Shown: positions 37,215 to 46,448, counted from the first letter of the stretch. The stretch is 64,000 nucleotides of DNA from Ahrensia sp. (GCA_002706335.1 PAKZ01000003.1:105125-169124); one strand, 5' to 3'. Notes: generated by a model not told the origin, from the sequence alone. A program made the numbers and translations.

Positions 37215-37961
37215 TCAGAACGGGCCGAGCCAGCCCTGCTGGATTGCGTTGACGACAGCGTGAAGCTTGTTGCGCGCGCCCATCTTCCTTTGCGCATTGG
37301 AGAGATGATAATTGACGGTATGCGACGTGATGCCGATCTTTCGGCTGGTTTCCGATACATTCATCCCGCGGGCCGCCGCCTTCAAACATTCGACTTCGCG
37401 GTCGCTGAGCGGGTTTTCGCGCCTCTTCATGTCGTCGACGATGTGCATGAGCCGCTCGAAAGCGTGTTCGGCGACATAGTTGAGATGCATGACCTCGCTG
37501 TCTTCGACGATGTCACGCGGACCGCTGAAGGAAACGGCGCCGGTCTTGCCATTGCTACTTCGCGTCGGCAGATGAACGACGGCGTCATAGCCTCTGGCCA
37601 AGAGATACTCGGCCAGTTCCCGGTTATTCGTATCCTCGCCATTCGCGAGCGTGTCGCGCAGCGAAACGCTCTTGGGCAACACGGATGCACGCAGGTCCAT
37701 GACGAACGACCAATGATAGAAGTCGCTTTCCATCGCCCTCTGGATCAGTTCGCTATCCCAATTGGTGAGGACCACCCGGTCATCGAGATCCGTCAGGCCA
37801 TCAGCAGGGGCCACAAAAACCACAAACCGGTCCAGTCCGAAACTGGGCATGAAAAGCTTGAGCGCCTTGAAAATATCATATCCACTGAGAGATTCCCTGA
37901 TCTGCGCGACAGCCTGCATGGAATCAGCTGAGATCCTGCTCAGATCACTGTTATTATCCAC
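37215..37961 (-). CDS. LuxR-family regulator with divergent autoinducer-type domain (solo)
   Basis: A 248-residue protein. The N-terminal ~170 residues have the shape of an autoinducer-binding domain (NWDSELIQRAM, then AVSFSGPRD). The C-terminal LuxR HTH (LSDREVECLKAAARG to ARNKLHAV) is complete. The usual Asp-Pro after the Tyr pair of acyl-homoserine-lactone receptors is not seen (FYHWSFVMDLR instead), so the ligand may differ or be absent. No luxI is in the window. Start set at GTG 37961, six bases after a run of ten G on this strand that serves as the ribosome binding site. Confidence 0.8.
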   Translation of the reverse strand: MDNNSDLSRISADSMQAVAQIRESLSGYDIFKALKLFMPSFGLDRFVVFVAPADGLTDLDDRVVLTNWDSELIQRAMESDFYHWSFVMDLRASVLPKSVSLRDTLANGEDTNNRELAEYLLARGYDAVVHLPTRSSNGKTGAVSFSGPRDIVEDSEVMHLNYVAEHAFERLMHIVDDMKRRENPLSDREVECLKAAARGMNVSETSRKIGITSHTVNYHLSNAQRKMGARNKLHAVVNAIQQGWLGPF

Positions 37962-37967
37962 TATGTT

Positions 37968-37977
37968 CCCCCCCCCC
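37968..37977 (-). repeat. Ten-base homopolymer (C10 / G10) at the luxR ribosome binding site
   Basis: A run of ten C on the plus strand (ten G in the mRNA) occupies the Shine-Dalgarno position of the LuxR gene, six bases before the GTG. Such tracts slip during replication and can vary translation. If the gene actually starts upstream, the tract would lie in the coding frame and act as an on/off switch. Confidence 0.6.
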
Positions 37978-38098
37978 TTGGCTTCGATAACGCAAATTGC
38001 GCCTCGTTGCCCCGGTCCGGAAACTTTAAAACATGTCCGGAACTTAATAATACATTCAAGATACACATTTGAAAAAATAAAAATAAATGCAATTCATG

Positions 38099-38116
38099 AT
38101 AGCGATATATCGCTAT
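38099..38116. promoter_or_regulatory. 18-bp perfect palindrome upstream of the LuxR gene
   Basis: ATAGCGATATATCGCTAT is perfectly self-complementary over 18 bp. It sits about 138 bases before the LuxR start and 35 bases before the end of the SLC13 gene, in AT-rich DNA. Length and symmetry match lux-box operators bound by LuxR dimers, so autoregulation is the likely reading. Confidence 0.5.
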
Positions 38117-38151
38117 TGAAACTCTTAGGAACTGCAGTCCCGCAGCCACGA

Positions 38152-39930
38152 TCACAAGGGCCAGACGAGCGGGATCACCACCATAGCCGCCGCGAATGTC
38201 GTCAGATCCATGACGAATCCGAGCCGGAGGAAATCGACGAAGCGGTATCCGCCGGCGTTGTAGACCAGCGTGTTGGTCTGATAGCCGATAGGCGTCATGA
38301 AACTCGCCGAGGCAGCGATCATCACTGCAACGACGAAGGGGCGAGGATCCAGGCCCAGCGTCACGGCTAGGCCGGCGGCGACCGGCGTCACGATGACGGC
38401 CACTGCGTTGTTGGTGACGATCTCTGTCAGAACGGTCGCCAGCACATAGACCGCGGCGAGCGCGACAAGTGGCGAAAGCGCCGAAAGCCGGGGAGCAGCA
38501 GCATCGACGAGGATTGTCACCAGCCCCGTCTTGTCCATGGCGACCCCGATCGAAAGCATCGCGAAGATCAGTCCGAGGATGCGCCAGTCCACCGATTGCA
38601 CGGCTTCATCGACCTCGACGCAACGCAATGTCAGCACCAGCACCGCGCCGATCAGCGCCAGGGACGCGATGGGCATCAGGCCGAGCGCGGCGCCGACAAC
38701 GACCCCGCCGGTGATGGTGAGCGCGATCGGTGCCTTGTTGCGACGAAATCCGCGCGCACTCGGTTGGGCGACATTGACGAGGTTGTTGTCTTCGGCGAAG
38801 CGGGCCAAATCCTCGGGCGCTCCCTCGACCAGCAACGTGTCGCCGACCGTCAGCGGCGTGGTCTCGAAACTGTCGGCCATGTTCATGCCGCCGCGATGCA
38901 GGGCCATCGGGTAGACGCCATAGCGCCGCCACAGGCGCAAATGACGCAACGTCCGGCCGAGTACGCGGGCGCCCGGGCCGATCAGGATCTCGACCACTTC
39001 GGACGATCTGGCCGCGGTCTGGTGAATACGGTTCGCCGCGCCGAGGGTGACGCCGCCCTCCTCCTTCATCGACAGGATCTCGGCGACCGGAGTGCGCAAC
39101 ACGACGATGTCGCCAGGTTCAAGCATGGTCTCGTCGAGTTCTCGGCGGAGCGAGACATTGGCGCGGATAACATCGACCAGGCGGCGATCCGGCCGGTTGA
39201 AGGCGCTGATCGCTCGCACCAGCGTGCCGACATGAGGCGAATTCTCGTCGATCACGGCCTGAACGATGAATTTACGATCGGAGGACGCGGACGTGACGCT
39301 GGAGACAGTTTCACGGTCCGGCAGGAGCCGCCGTCCGAGCATGACCGTGCCGATGCCGAGCAATGTGATCACGATGCCGACCGGAGCGATTTCGAAAATA
39401 TGGAACGGCTCAAGACCGAGATCGCGGGCGACGCCGTCGACCAGAAGGTTGGTCGAGGTGCCGATCAGCGTACAGGTGCCGCCGAGGATCGCCGCGTAGG
39501 AGAGCGGTATCAGGATGCGGGACGGCGCTTCGCCCATTTCGCGCGCCATGGAGGTGGCGACAGGTATCATCAGCATGACGAGCGGCGTGTTGTTCATGAA
39601 GGCCGAAGCCACCGCCACGGCCACGAGGAACGATGCATAGGCGACGCCGGGCGAGGTCCGCGCCCGCGCCGTGACGATACCGGCGAAACGCTCGACCGCG
39701 CCGGTGCGGATCAGCGCCGCGGAGAGGACGAACATCGCGCCGATCGTCGCTGGCGCGCTGGACGACAACACGCCGAGCACGTCGGACATGTCGAGGATGC
39801 CGGTCACCAGCAGCGCCGAGACGGCCAACCCGGCAGTTATTTCCGGCGGCCGCCACTCGCTTACAAAGGCGATCAGCATCGCGACGATGACGAGCGCAAC
39901 AAATGCGGGCGCGAACGCCCCATAGTCCAT
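38152..39930 (-). CDS. SLC13-family anion permease with TrkA-C domains
   Basis: About 592 residues. N-terminal membrane spans (~5-190) are followed by two cytoplasmic RCK_C/TrkA-C domains (~205-290 and ~295-385, with ARVLGRTLRHLRLWRRYGV and GDTLLVEGAPEDL). A second membrane block (~400-590) follows. This is the layout of SLC13/CitT-like carriers for sulfate, dicarboxylates or related anions. The substrate is not evident. Start placed at ATG 39930; a TTG four codons earlier is possible. slyX lies just upstream on the same strand. Confidence 0.85.
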   Translation of the reverse strand: MDYGAFAPAFVALVIVAMLIAFVSEWRPPEITAGLAVSALLVTGILDMSDVLGVLSSSAPATIGAMFVLSAALIRTGAVERFAGIVTARARTSPGVAYASFLVAVAVASAFMNNTPLVMLMIPVATSMAREMGEAPSRILIPLSYAAILGGTCTLIGTSTNLLVDGVARDLGLEPFHIFEIAPVGIVITLLGIGTVMLGRRLLPDRETVSSVTSASSDRKFIVQAVIDENSPHVGTLVRAISAFNRPDRRLVDVIRANVSLRRELDETMLEPGDIVVLRTPVAEILSMKEEGGVTLGAANRIHQTAARSSEVVEILIGPGARVLGRTLRHLRLWRRYGVYPMALHRGGMNMADSFETTPLTVGDTLLVEGAPEDLARFAEDNNLVNVAQPSARGFRRNKAPIALTITGGVVVGAALGLMPIASLALIGAVLVLTLRCVEVDEAVQSVDWRILGLIFAMLSIGVAMDKTGLVTILVDAAAPRLSALSPLVALAAVYVLATVLTEIVTNNAVAVIVTPVAAGLAVTLGLDPRPFVVAVMIAASASFMTPIGYQTNTLVYNAGGYRFVDFLRLGFVMDLTTFAAAMVVIPLVWPL

Positions 39931-39960
39931 CAGGTCAAGCAAGTTTTCAGGTGCCTCGGC

Positions 39961-40173
39961 TTACCAGTGCGGCGGCTTGGTTACGGGGATATCGGATTGT
40001 ACACGGTCCTCGATCGTCCTGAACCGCTCGACGAGTGCCTCGACCAGCCGCTCGAGACGGTCGATATCCTTGCTCTGGCGGATGATGGTTTCGTTCAAAT
40101 CCTCAATGACGCGCACCTGATGGGCGGCGAGGATTTCCAGTTCGTCCAGGCGGTCGGCGTCGCTCTTCGCCAT
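39961..40173 (-). CDS. slyX: SlyX family protein
   Basis: A 70-residue coiled-coil protein, rich in heptad leucines and acidic residues (RLDELEILAAHQVRVIEDLNE), ending in the conserved PPHW. Both the length and the PPHW tail are diagnostic of SlyX. The biochemical function of SlyX is not established. Start at the ATG with GGGAGA six bases upstream. It is 30 bases from the SLC13 permease and probably cotranscribed with it. Confidence 0.88.
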   Translation of the reverse strand: MAKSDADRLDELEILAAHQVRVIEDLNETIIRQSKDIDRLERLVEALVERFRTIEDRVQSDIPVTKPPHW

Positions 40174-40390
40174 GCGCGTCTCCCTGCGATCGCCGACCAT
40201 GTTATCGCTCAAGCCCGGTCTCGGGAAGATACAAGAATTCCATAATGGGCCGGATGCGAGAACGTGCCGCATTTCGCGGCTGGAATCGGCGCAAAGCCGT
40301 GCTAGGTTCGCCGCAACGCAAGAAAGCCGGATGCGGGCGGCCCGCATCAAGGCCGGCAGCGGCGGTCGGACAACGCCGGGACATGACGGG

Positions 40391-40789
40391 ATGACACTGG
40401 ACGAACTCTTTTCGGCCGCGCGCGAGGCCATGGCGAAATCGCATTCGCCCTATTCGAAATTTCCGGTCGGCGCGGCGATCCTTACCGAAGACGGACAGGT
40501 TTTCGCCGGCGCCAACATGGAAGTGGTCGCCTTTCCGGAAGGCTGGTGCGCCGAGACCAGCGCGCTTGCCCATTATGTCATGGGCGGCGGCGGCCAGATC
40601 ACCGATATCTGCGTTACTGCGGAGCGGCTGGACGAGTGTACCCCCTGCGGCGGCTGCCGCCAGAGATTGGCCGAGTTTGCGCCGGCCGATGCCCGCCTCC
40701 ATCTGACCGACCAGAAGGGTATTACCAAGACGATGACCATGGCGGAAATCCTGCCGCTCGGCTTCAAGACGGAGATTCTATCGAAATGA
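40391..40789 (+). CDS. cdd: Cytidine deaminase
   Basis: A 132-residue homotetrameric-type cytidine deaminase. It has the SPYSKFPVGAA start and the catalytic CAE-TSA motif. The zinc motif PCGGCRQ supplies the other two cysteines. It deaminates cytidine and deoxycytidine to uridine and deoxyuridine. It opens a plus-strand nucleoside catabolic operon and overlaps the purine nucleoside phosphorylase by ATGA. The ribosome binding site is weak. It is divergent from slyX over a gap of 217 bases that should hold the promoter. Confidence 0.92.
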   Translation: MTLDELFSAAREAMAKSHSPYSKFPVGAAILTEDGQVFAGANMEVVAFPEGWCAETSALAHYVMGGGGQITDICVTAERLDECTPCGGCRQRLAEFAPADARLHLTDQKGITKTMTMAEILPLGFKTEILSK

Positions 40790-41583
40790 AGACGGCGAGC
40801 GACATCATCATCGAGGCGCTGAACGGCCTCGCGCCACGGGTTGCGCTGGTGCTGGGTTCAGGCCTCGGCGGGCTGGTCGAGGCCGTCGAGAACGCCGTCC
40901 ATGTACCCTATTCAGAACTCGCCGGATTTCCGGAGAGCGGTGTCAGCGGCCATGCCGGCGAGGTGGTCGCCGGAACGCTTGGCGGCACGCCCGTGCTGCT
41001 GCTGTCGGGACGCGTGCATTATTACGAAAAGGGCGATGCCGCCGCGATGCGGCCGGTGCTCGAAGTGCTCAAAGGCCTTGGCATTGAAAAACTGATCCTG
41101 ACCAATGCGGCGGGTTCGCTGCGCGAGGAGTTGCCGCCGGGCTCTGTCATGCTGATCGAGGATCACATCAATTTCTCCGGCACCAACCCGCTGATCGGCG
41201 AGGAGACCGACGGGCGCTTCGTTGGCCTGACCAACGCCTATGACGCGGATCTGCGCGCCCGGATTGAAAAGGCGGCAAAGGACGAGAGCATCACGATCGG
41301 CCATGGCGTCTATATGTGGTTTTCCGGGCCATCCTTCGAAACACCGGCGGAAATCCGCATGGCGCGAACCATGGGCGCGGACGCTGTCGGCATGTCGACC
41401 GTGCCGGAAGTCATTCTCGGCCGGTTCCTCGGCCTGTCCTGCGCCGCGTGTTCGGTGATCACCAATTTCGCGGCCGGCATGACCGGCGGGGAACTGTCGC
41501 ACACCGAGACCAAGGACATGGCGCCGATCGGCGGCAAGAAGCTGCAGGCGATCCTGACGCGCGCCATCGGAGAGATGTCATGA
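40786..41583 (+). CDS. Purine nucleoside phosphorylase
   Basis: A 265-residue trimeric-type purine nucleoside phosphorylase. It has the phosphate loop LGSGLGGL near residue 22, SGRVHYYE near 75, TNAAGSL near 108 and the substrate segment MWFSGPSFETPAEIRMARTMGADAVGMSTVPE. It splits purine (deoxy)nucleosides to the base and (deoxy)ribose-1-phosphate. Start and stop both overlap neighbours as ATGA, so cdd, this gene and deoC are translationally coupled. Confidence 0.93.
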   Translation: MKTASDIIIEALNGLAPRVALVLGSGLGGLVEAVENAVHVPYSELAGFPESGVSGHAGEVVAGTLGGTPVLLLSGRVHYYEKGDAAAMRPVLEVLKGLGIEKLILTNAAGSLREELPPGSVMLIEDHINFSGTNPLIGEETDGRFVGLTNAYDADLRARIEKAAKDESITIGHGVYMWFSGPSFETPAEIRMARTMGADAVGMSTVPEVILGRFLGLSCAACSVITNFAAGMTGGELSHTETKDMAPIGGKKLQAILTRAIGEMS

Positions 41584-42605
41584 GCGGCAAGCAAGCGGCG
41601 GCCGAGACCGCGGCGAAGCCGGCAACGGGATCGCAATTGATCTCGCTTGCCGCCGCGCACAAGCGCAATTCGGGGACACCGTTCCGGCCAGAGCTATTCG
41701 AGGCCATGTCGGTCAATTTGTCGGCCACCGAAAGGCGGGTCTCGACGCTGACGACGCGGCGCACCGTCAAGAAGGAATGGCAGGCGGCCTGGTTGGTGCG
41801 CGCCATCGAATGCATCGACCTGACGACGCTTGCCGGCGACGACACACCCGGCCGCGTCGAACGGCTCTGCGCCAAGGCGCGGCATCCGTTGCGGGCCGAT
41901 CTCGTCAAGGCGCTGGGACTGGAAGGCCGCCGGCTGACCCCCGGAGCCGTCTGCGTCTATCCGGAAATGGTGGCGCCTGCGGTCAAGGCGTTGGAGGGAT
42001 CGGGGGTTCCTGTCGCGTCCGTGGCAACCGGTTTTCCGGCCGGACTGACGCCGATGCGCGACCGGCTCGCAGAAATCCGCTATGCGGTCGAGCAAGGGGC
42101 CGACGAGATCGACATCGTGATTTCGCGCCGGCATGTGCTGACCGGCAACTGGATGGCGCTCTACGACGAAATCCGCGAGATGCGCGAGGCCTGTGGCGAG
42201 GCTCATATGAAGGCGATCCTGGCGACCGGCGAGCTTAAGACGCTCTCCAATGTCTACAAGGCGTCGATGGTTTCGATGATGGCGGGCGCGGATTTCGTCA
42301 AGACATCGACCGGCATGGAAGGGGTCAATGCGACGCTGCCGGTCAGCCTCGTCATGGTGCGCTCGGTGCGCGATTTCCTGGAAGCGACCGGCAATGTCTG
42401 CGGCTTCAAGCCGGCCGGCGGCATCCGCACCGCCAAGGATGCAATCGCCTGGCTGATCCTGATGAAGGAGGAATTGGGCAATCCGTGGCTCAAGCCCGAC
42501 CTCTTCCGCTTCGGCGCAAGCTCTCTGCTCGGCGATATCGAGCGGCAGATCGAGCATCACGTCACCGGCCGCTACTCGTCGGCCGACCGGCACGGCATCG
42601 CCTGA
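41580..42605 (+). CDS. deoC: Deoxyribose-phosphate aldolase
   Basis: A 341-residue class I aldolase that splits 2-deoxyribose-5-phosphate to glyceraldehyde-3-phosphate and acetaldehyde. The Schiff-base lysine is in GADFVKTSTG, and the second active-site lysine is in HMKAILATGEL. PAGGIRTAKDA is the phosphate site. It has about 80 residues before the core that short bacterial DeoC enzymes lack, as in the longer, eukaryote-like branch. The downstream aldehyde dehydrogenase, eight bases away, probably oxidises the acetaldehyde. Confidence 0.93.
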   Translation: MSGKQAAAETAAKPATGSQLISLAAAHKRNSGTPFRPELFEAMSVNLSATERRVSTLTTRRTVKKEWQAAWLVRAIECIDLTTLAGDDTPGRVERLCAKARHPLRADLVKALGLEGRRLTPGAVCVYPEMVAPAVKALEGSGVPVASVATGFPAGLTPMRDRLAEIRYAVEQGADEIDIVISRRHVLTGNWMALYDEIREMREACGEAHMKAILATGELKTLSNVYKASMVSMMAGADFVKTSTGMEGVNATLPVSLVMVRSVRDFLEATGNVCGFKPAGGIRTAKDAIAWLILMKEELGNPWLKPDLFRFGASSLLGDIERQIEHHVTGRYSSADRHGIA

Positions 42606-42613
42606 GGAACGCA

Positions 42614-45010
42614 ATGAACGACATCAGCAACATTTTCGACACGATGGAATACGGGCCGGCGCCGGAGGATTCGAAGGATGTCCGCGCTTGGCTGAAGGCT
42701 CAGAAGAGCGGATTCGGCCACTTCATCGGCGGCGCGTTTACCAAGCCGGAAAAGGGCGCCACCTTCGCGGTCGCCACCCCCGCCGATGGTGAAAAGCTCG
42801 CCGATGTGGCGCTTGGTACGGCGAAGGACGTGGACGAGGCGGTGGCCGCCGCCGGCAAGGCGCTGAAGAAGTGGCAGGCGCTATCTTGCAACCAGCGCGC
42901 CCGACATCTTTATGCGCTGGCGCGCCATGTCCAGAAACATTCCCGCTTCCTAGCCGTGCTCGAGACGCTCGACAACGGCAAGACGATCCGCGAAACGCGC
43001 GACATCGACATCCCGCTGGTCGCCCGGCATTTCTACCACCATGCCGGCTGGGCTGAGCTGCGGGACCGGTCGTTTCCGGGATATGAGGCCGCCGGCGTTT
43101 GCGGGCAGATCATTCCGTGGAACTTCCCACTGCTGATGCTGTCCTGGAAGGTCGCGCCGGCGCTCGCCGCCGGCTGCACGGTGGTGCTGAAATCGGCGGA
43201 GCACACGCCGCTGACGGCGATTGCGTTTGCGGAGATCTGCGCCGAGGCGGGGCTTCCGGCCGGCGTTTTCAATCTCATCAATGGCGACGCGGAAGCGGGA
43301 TCGGCAATCGCCGGTCACCCCGACATCACCAAGCTGGCCTTTACCGGCTCGACCGAGGTGGGGCGCATCCTACGCCGTCAGACGGCCGGATCGGGCAAGA
43401 AGCTGTCGCTGGAACTGGGCGGAAAGTCGCCCTTCATCGTTTTCGAGAACGCAGATCTGGACGCGGCTGTCGAGGGCGTGGTCGACGCGATCTGGTTCAA
43501 CCAAGGCGAAGTCTGCTGCGCCGGCTCGCGGGCATTGGTGCAGGAGGGCATCGCCGACCGCTTCCACGAGAAGCTGAAGGCGCGCATGGAAAAGCTGCGC
43601 GTCGGCGATCCGCTCGACAAGTCGATGGACATGGGCGCGGTCGTCGCGCCGGTTCAGGTCGAACAGATTACGGCCAAGGTGCAGGCCGGCGTCGCCGAAG
43701 GCGCCGAGATGTGGCAGCCGAGCTGGGCCGGCAAGTTCGCAAGCGCCAATGAGGGCTGCTTCTATCCCCCGACTCTCTTCACCCATGTCTCCCCGGCTTC
43801 TTCGCTGGCGCAGGAGGAAGTGTTCGGGCCGGTGCTCGCTTCCATGACCTTCCGGACGCCGGGAGAAGCAGTGCAGCTTGCCAACAATTCCCGTTACGGG
43901 CTCGCGGCTTCGATCTGGTCGCAGAATCTCGACGAAGCTTTCGACACGGCGCGAAAGGTGAAATCCGGCGTGGTGTGGATCAACTCGACCAACCTGTTCG
44001 ACGCGGCGGCCGGTTTTGGCGGCTACAAGGAGAGCGGCTACGGGCGCGAAGGCGGCCGCGAAGGCATGATGGAATATCTGGTACCGGCCTGGCAGAAGAA
44101 GGCCAAGGCGCTGCCGGAGAGCGAAGCATTGCTAGCCCCGACGCCTGCTCCGGGCGGCGAAGGCGGAGGTCTCGACCGGACGGTGAAGCTCTATATCGGC
44201 GGCAAGCAGGCGCGGCCCGATTCCGGCTATTCCTACCCGGTCACGGGGAAAGGAGGGAAACATCTCGCGGAAGTCGGCCTCGGCAACCGCAAGGACATCC
44301 GTAACGCCGTCGAGGCCGCGCACAAGGCCTCCGGCTGGAGCGGGATGACAGGCCATGCACGGGCGCAGGTACTCTATTTCCTCGCCGAGAATCTGGAGCT
44401 TCGCGCAAGGGAATTCGCCGAGCGACTGGGCGAGGCCGGCGCTTCTTCCCATGCGGCGAAGCGCGAGGTCGAGGCCTCGGTTTCCCGGATCATGTTCTAC
44501 GCTGCTTGGGCGGACAAATATGACGGCGCGGTCCGCGCGCCCGCTTCGCGCATGCTGTCGCTGGCGCTCAACGAGCCGTGGGACGTGATGGGCATTTCCT
44601 GTCCGGACGAAGCGCCGCTGCTGGCCTTCATCTCGCTGGTCATGCCGGCGATCTCGATGGGTAATCGTGTCGTCGTCACGCCGTCACCGACACAGCCTTT
44701 GGCGGCCTGCGACCTCTACCAGGTTCTCGACACGTCCGACGTTCCTGGCGGCGTGATCAATATCGTCACCGGCGATCGCGATACGCTTGCCGACACAATG
44801 GCGAAACACGACGACATCGCGGCGCTCTGGTATTTCGGCGGCGCGAAGGGCACGGAAATGGCGGAGCGCGAATCGGCCGGCAATCTGAAGCCTGTCTGGG
44901 CGAATAACGGCAAAGCGCGCGACTGGCACGACACCGAGCAGGGCGAAGGCGAGGAGTTCCTCTTCCGGGCGACCCGTATCAAGACGATCTGGACGCCGTT
45001 CGGCGTTTGA
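42614..45010 (+). CDS. ALDH16-like double-domain aldehyde dehydrogenase
   Basis: A 798-residue protein with two aldehyde dehydrogenase units. The first (~20-510) is complete, with Glu267 in LELGGKSP and catalytic Cys301 in NQGEVCCAGSR. The second (~525-798) has the N-terminal and cofactor-type folds but ends early. It has neither the LELGG glutamate motif nor a catalytic cysteine. This arrangement is that of the ALDH16 family. Sitting between deoC and deoA, it most likely oxidises acetaldehyde from deoxyribose breakdown. The second unit is probably structural. Confidence 0.88.
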   Translation: MNDISNIFDTMEYGPAPEDSKDVRAWLKAQKSGFGHFIGGAFTKPEKGATFAVATPADGEKLADVALGTAKDVDEAVAAAGKALKKWQALSCNQRARHLYALARHVQKHSRFLAVLETLDNGKTIRETRDIDIPLVARHFYHHAGWAELRDRSFPGYEAAGVCGQIIPWNFPLLMLSWKVAPALAAGCTVVLKSAEHTPLTAIAFAEICAEAGLPAGVFNLINGDAEAGSAIAGHPDITKLAFTGSTEVGRILRRQTAGSGKKLSLELGGKSPFIVFENADLDAAVEGVVDAIWFNQGEVCCAGSRALVQEGIADRFHEKLKARMEKLRVGDPLDKSMDMGAVVAPVQVEQITAKVQAGVAEGAEMWQPSWAGKFASANEGCFYPPTLFTHVSPASSLAQEEVFGPVLASMTFRTPGEAVQLANNSRYGLAASIWSQNLDEAFDTARKVKSGVVWINSTNLFDAAAGFGGYKESGYGREGGREGMMEYLVPAWQKKAKALPESEALLAPTPAPGGEGGGLDRTVKLYIGGKQARPDSGYSYPVTGKGGKHLAEVGLGNRKDIRNAVEAAHKASGWSGMTGHARAQVLYFLAENLELRAREFAERLGEAGASSHAAKREVEASVSRIMFYAAWADKYDGAVRAPASRMLSLALNEPWDVMGISCPDEAPLLAFISLVMPAISMGNRVVVTPSPTQPLAACDLYQVLDTSDVPGGVINIVTGDRDTLADTMAKHDDIAALWYFGGAKGTEMAERESAGNLKPVWANNGKARDWHDTEQGEGEEFLFRATRIKTIWTPFGV

Positions 45011-45027
45011 CCGCGAGAGGATCTTCC

Positions 45028-46341
45028 ATGCTGGCCCAAGAGTTCATTCGCGCCAAGCGCGACGGCGGCGACCTTTCGCCCGAGGCAATCGGCGAATTCG
45101 TCGCCGGCATCACCGATGGTTCGGTGACAGACGCGCAGATCTCCGCCTTCGCCATGGCCGTGTTCTTCAACGGGCTATCGGCAGACGAGACCGTTGCGCT
45201 GACGCTATCCATGCGCGATTCCGGCGATGTTCTCGACTGGTCCGGCATCGACAAACCGATCTGCGACAAGCATTCGACTGGCGGCGTCGGCGACAATGTA
45301 TCGCTGATGCTGGCACCCATCGCCGCGGCCTGCGGGCTGGCGGTTCCGATGATTTCCGGACGCGGTCTCGGCCATACCGGGGGCACGCTCGACAAGATGG
45401 ATTCCATTCCCGGCTACACGACGCAGCCGGACAATGCGCTGTTTCGAAAGACCGTCGAGGAGGCGGGTTGCGCGATCATCGGACAGACCGCCGATCTTGC
45501 GCCTGCCGACAAGCGTTTCTACGGCGTGCGCGACGTGACCGCGACCGTCGAGAGCATCCATCTCATCACCGCATCGATCCTGTCGAAGAAGCTCGCTGCC
45601 GGTTTGCAGTCGCTGGTGCTCGACGTAAAATTCGGCAATGGCGCCTTCATGGCCGACTATGACAAGGCGCGCACGCTGGCGACGACGCTGGTGAAGGTCG
45701 CAAACGGCGCGGGTACGCGCACGATGGCGCTGATGACCGACATGACCCAGCCGCTGGCTTCGGCCGCCGGCAATGCAGTGGAAGTGCGAAACGCCGTGGA
45801 GTTTCTGGCGGGAGCGCATCGCGATCCGCGCCTCGAATCGGTGACGCTGGCGCTTGCCGCCGAGATGCTGGTCGTCTCCGAATTGGACGATTCGCCGGCG
45901 ACCGCGCTTGGGCGCGCCCGTGAAGCGCTCGACAGCGGGCGCGCGGCGGAAGTCTTCGGCAGGATGGTGCAGGTATTGGGCGGGCCGACGGATTTCGTCG
46001 AGCGCCACGACGATTATCTGGAAAAGGCTCCGTTGAACGCGGTGGTCGAGGCTCCCAAAGGCGGCAATGTTCACGGCATCTCGACGCGCGATATCGGCAT
46101 CGCCGTGGTCGAGCTCGGCGGCGGGCGGCGGCGTCCGGAGGATGTGATCGACCACGCGGTCGGCGTTACCGGGCTGGTCGATATCGGCGTGAAGCTGGAA
46201 AAGGGCGACGCGATCGCGACGATCCATGCGCGGGACGACAGGGCGCTGGAGGCAGCGCGAAAACGAGTGCTGGCTGCTTACGAGATCGCGGAAAATGCGC
46301 CGGACGTGGCCGAACCCATCGCCGAACGCATTCTCGGCTGA
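45028..46341 (+). CDS. deoA: Thymidine phosphorylase
   Basis: A 437-residue pyrimidine nucleoside phosphorylase. An N-terminal helical domain (MLAQEFIRAKRDGGDL) comes first, with the signature DKHSTGGVGDNVSLMLAP near residue 85. The central GRGLGHTGGTLDKMDSIPGY and the C-terminal PYNP domain are present. It frees thymine or uracil from deoxynucleosides and supplies deoxyribose-1-phosphate to the deoC route after isomerisation. A phosphopentomutase gene is not in the window. Start at ATG 45028, with AGAGG seven bases upstream. Confidence 0.94.
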   Translation: MLAQEFIRAKRDGGDLSPEAIGEFVAGITDGSVTDAQISAFAMAVFFNGLSADETVALTLSMRDSGDVLDWSGIDKPICDKHSTGGVGDNVSLMLAPIAAACGLAVPMISGRGLGHTGGTLDKMDSIPGYTTQPDNALFRKTVEEAGCAIIGQTADLAPADKRFYGVRDVTATVESIHLITASILSKKLAAGLQSLVLDVKFGNGAFMADYDKARTLATTLVKVANGAGTRTMALMTDMTQPLASAAGNAVEVRNAVEFLAGAHRDPRLESVTLALAAEMLVVSELDDSPATALGRAREALDSGRAAEVFGRMVQVLGGPTDFVERHDDYLEKAPLNAVVEAPKGGNVHGISTRDIGIAVVELGGGRRRPEDVIDHAVGVTGLVDIGVKLEKGDAIATIHARDDRALEAARKRVLAAYEIAENAPDVAEPIAERILG

Positions 46342-46448
46342 TCGACAGGAGACGAGCCGCTCTCTCGTTGAAACGCGTCTTGCGCGGCTTTAAGCTGCCG
46401 TGCATCAGATGATGAAATGCCGGCAGGCGCTATTTCCAGGGGCGGAGC

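Noticed and set aside
37215-38066. LuxR gene starting at the upstream ATG (283 residues)
   Set aside because: The extra 35 residues are translated across the homopolymer and have no domain character. The GTG with G10 as ribosome binding site gives the expected family length. Kept only as an alternative in the phase-variation finding.
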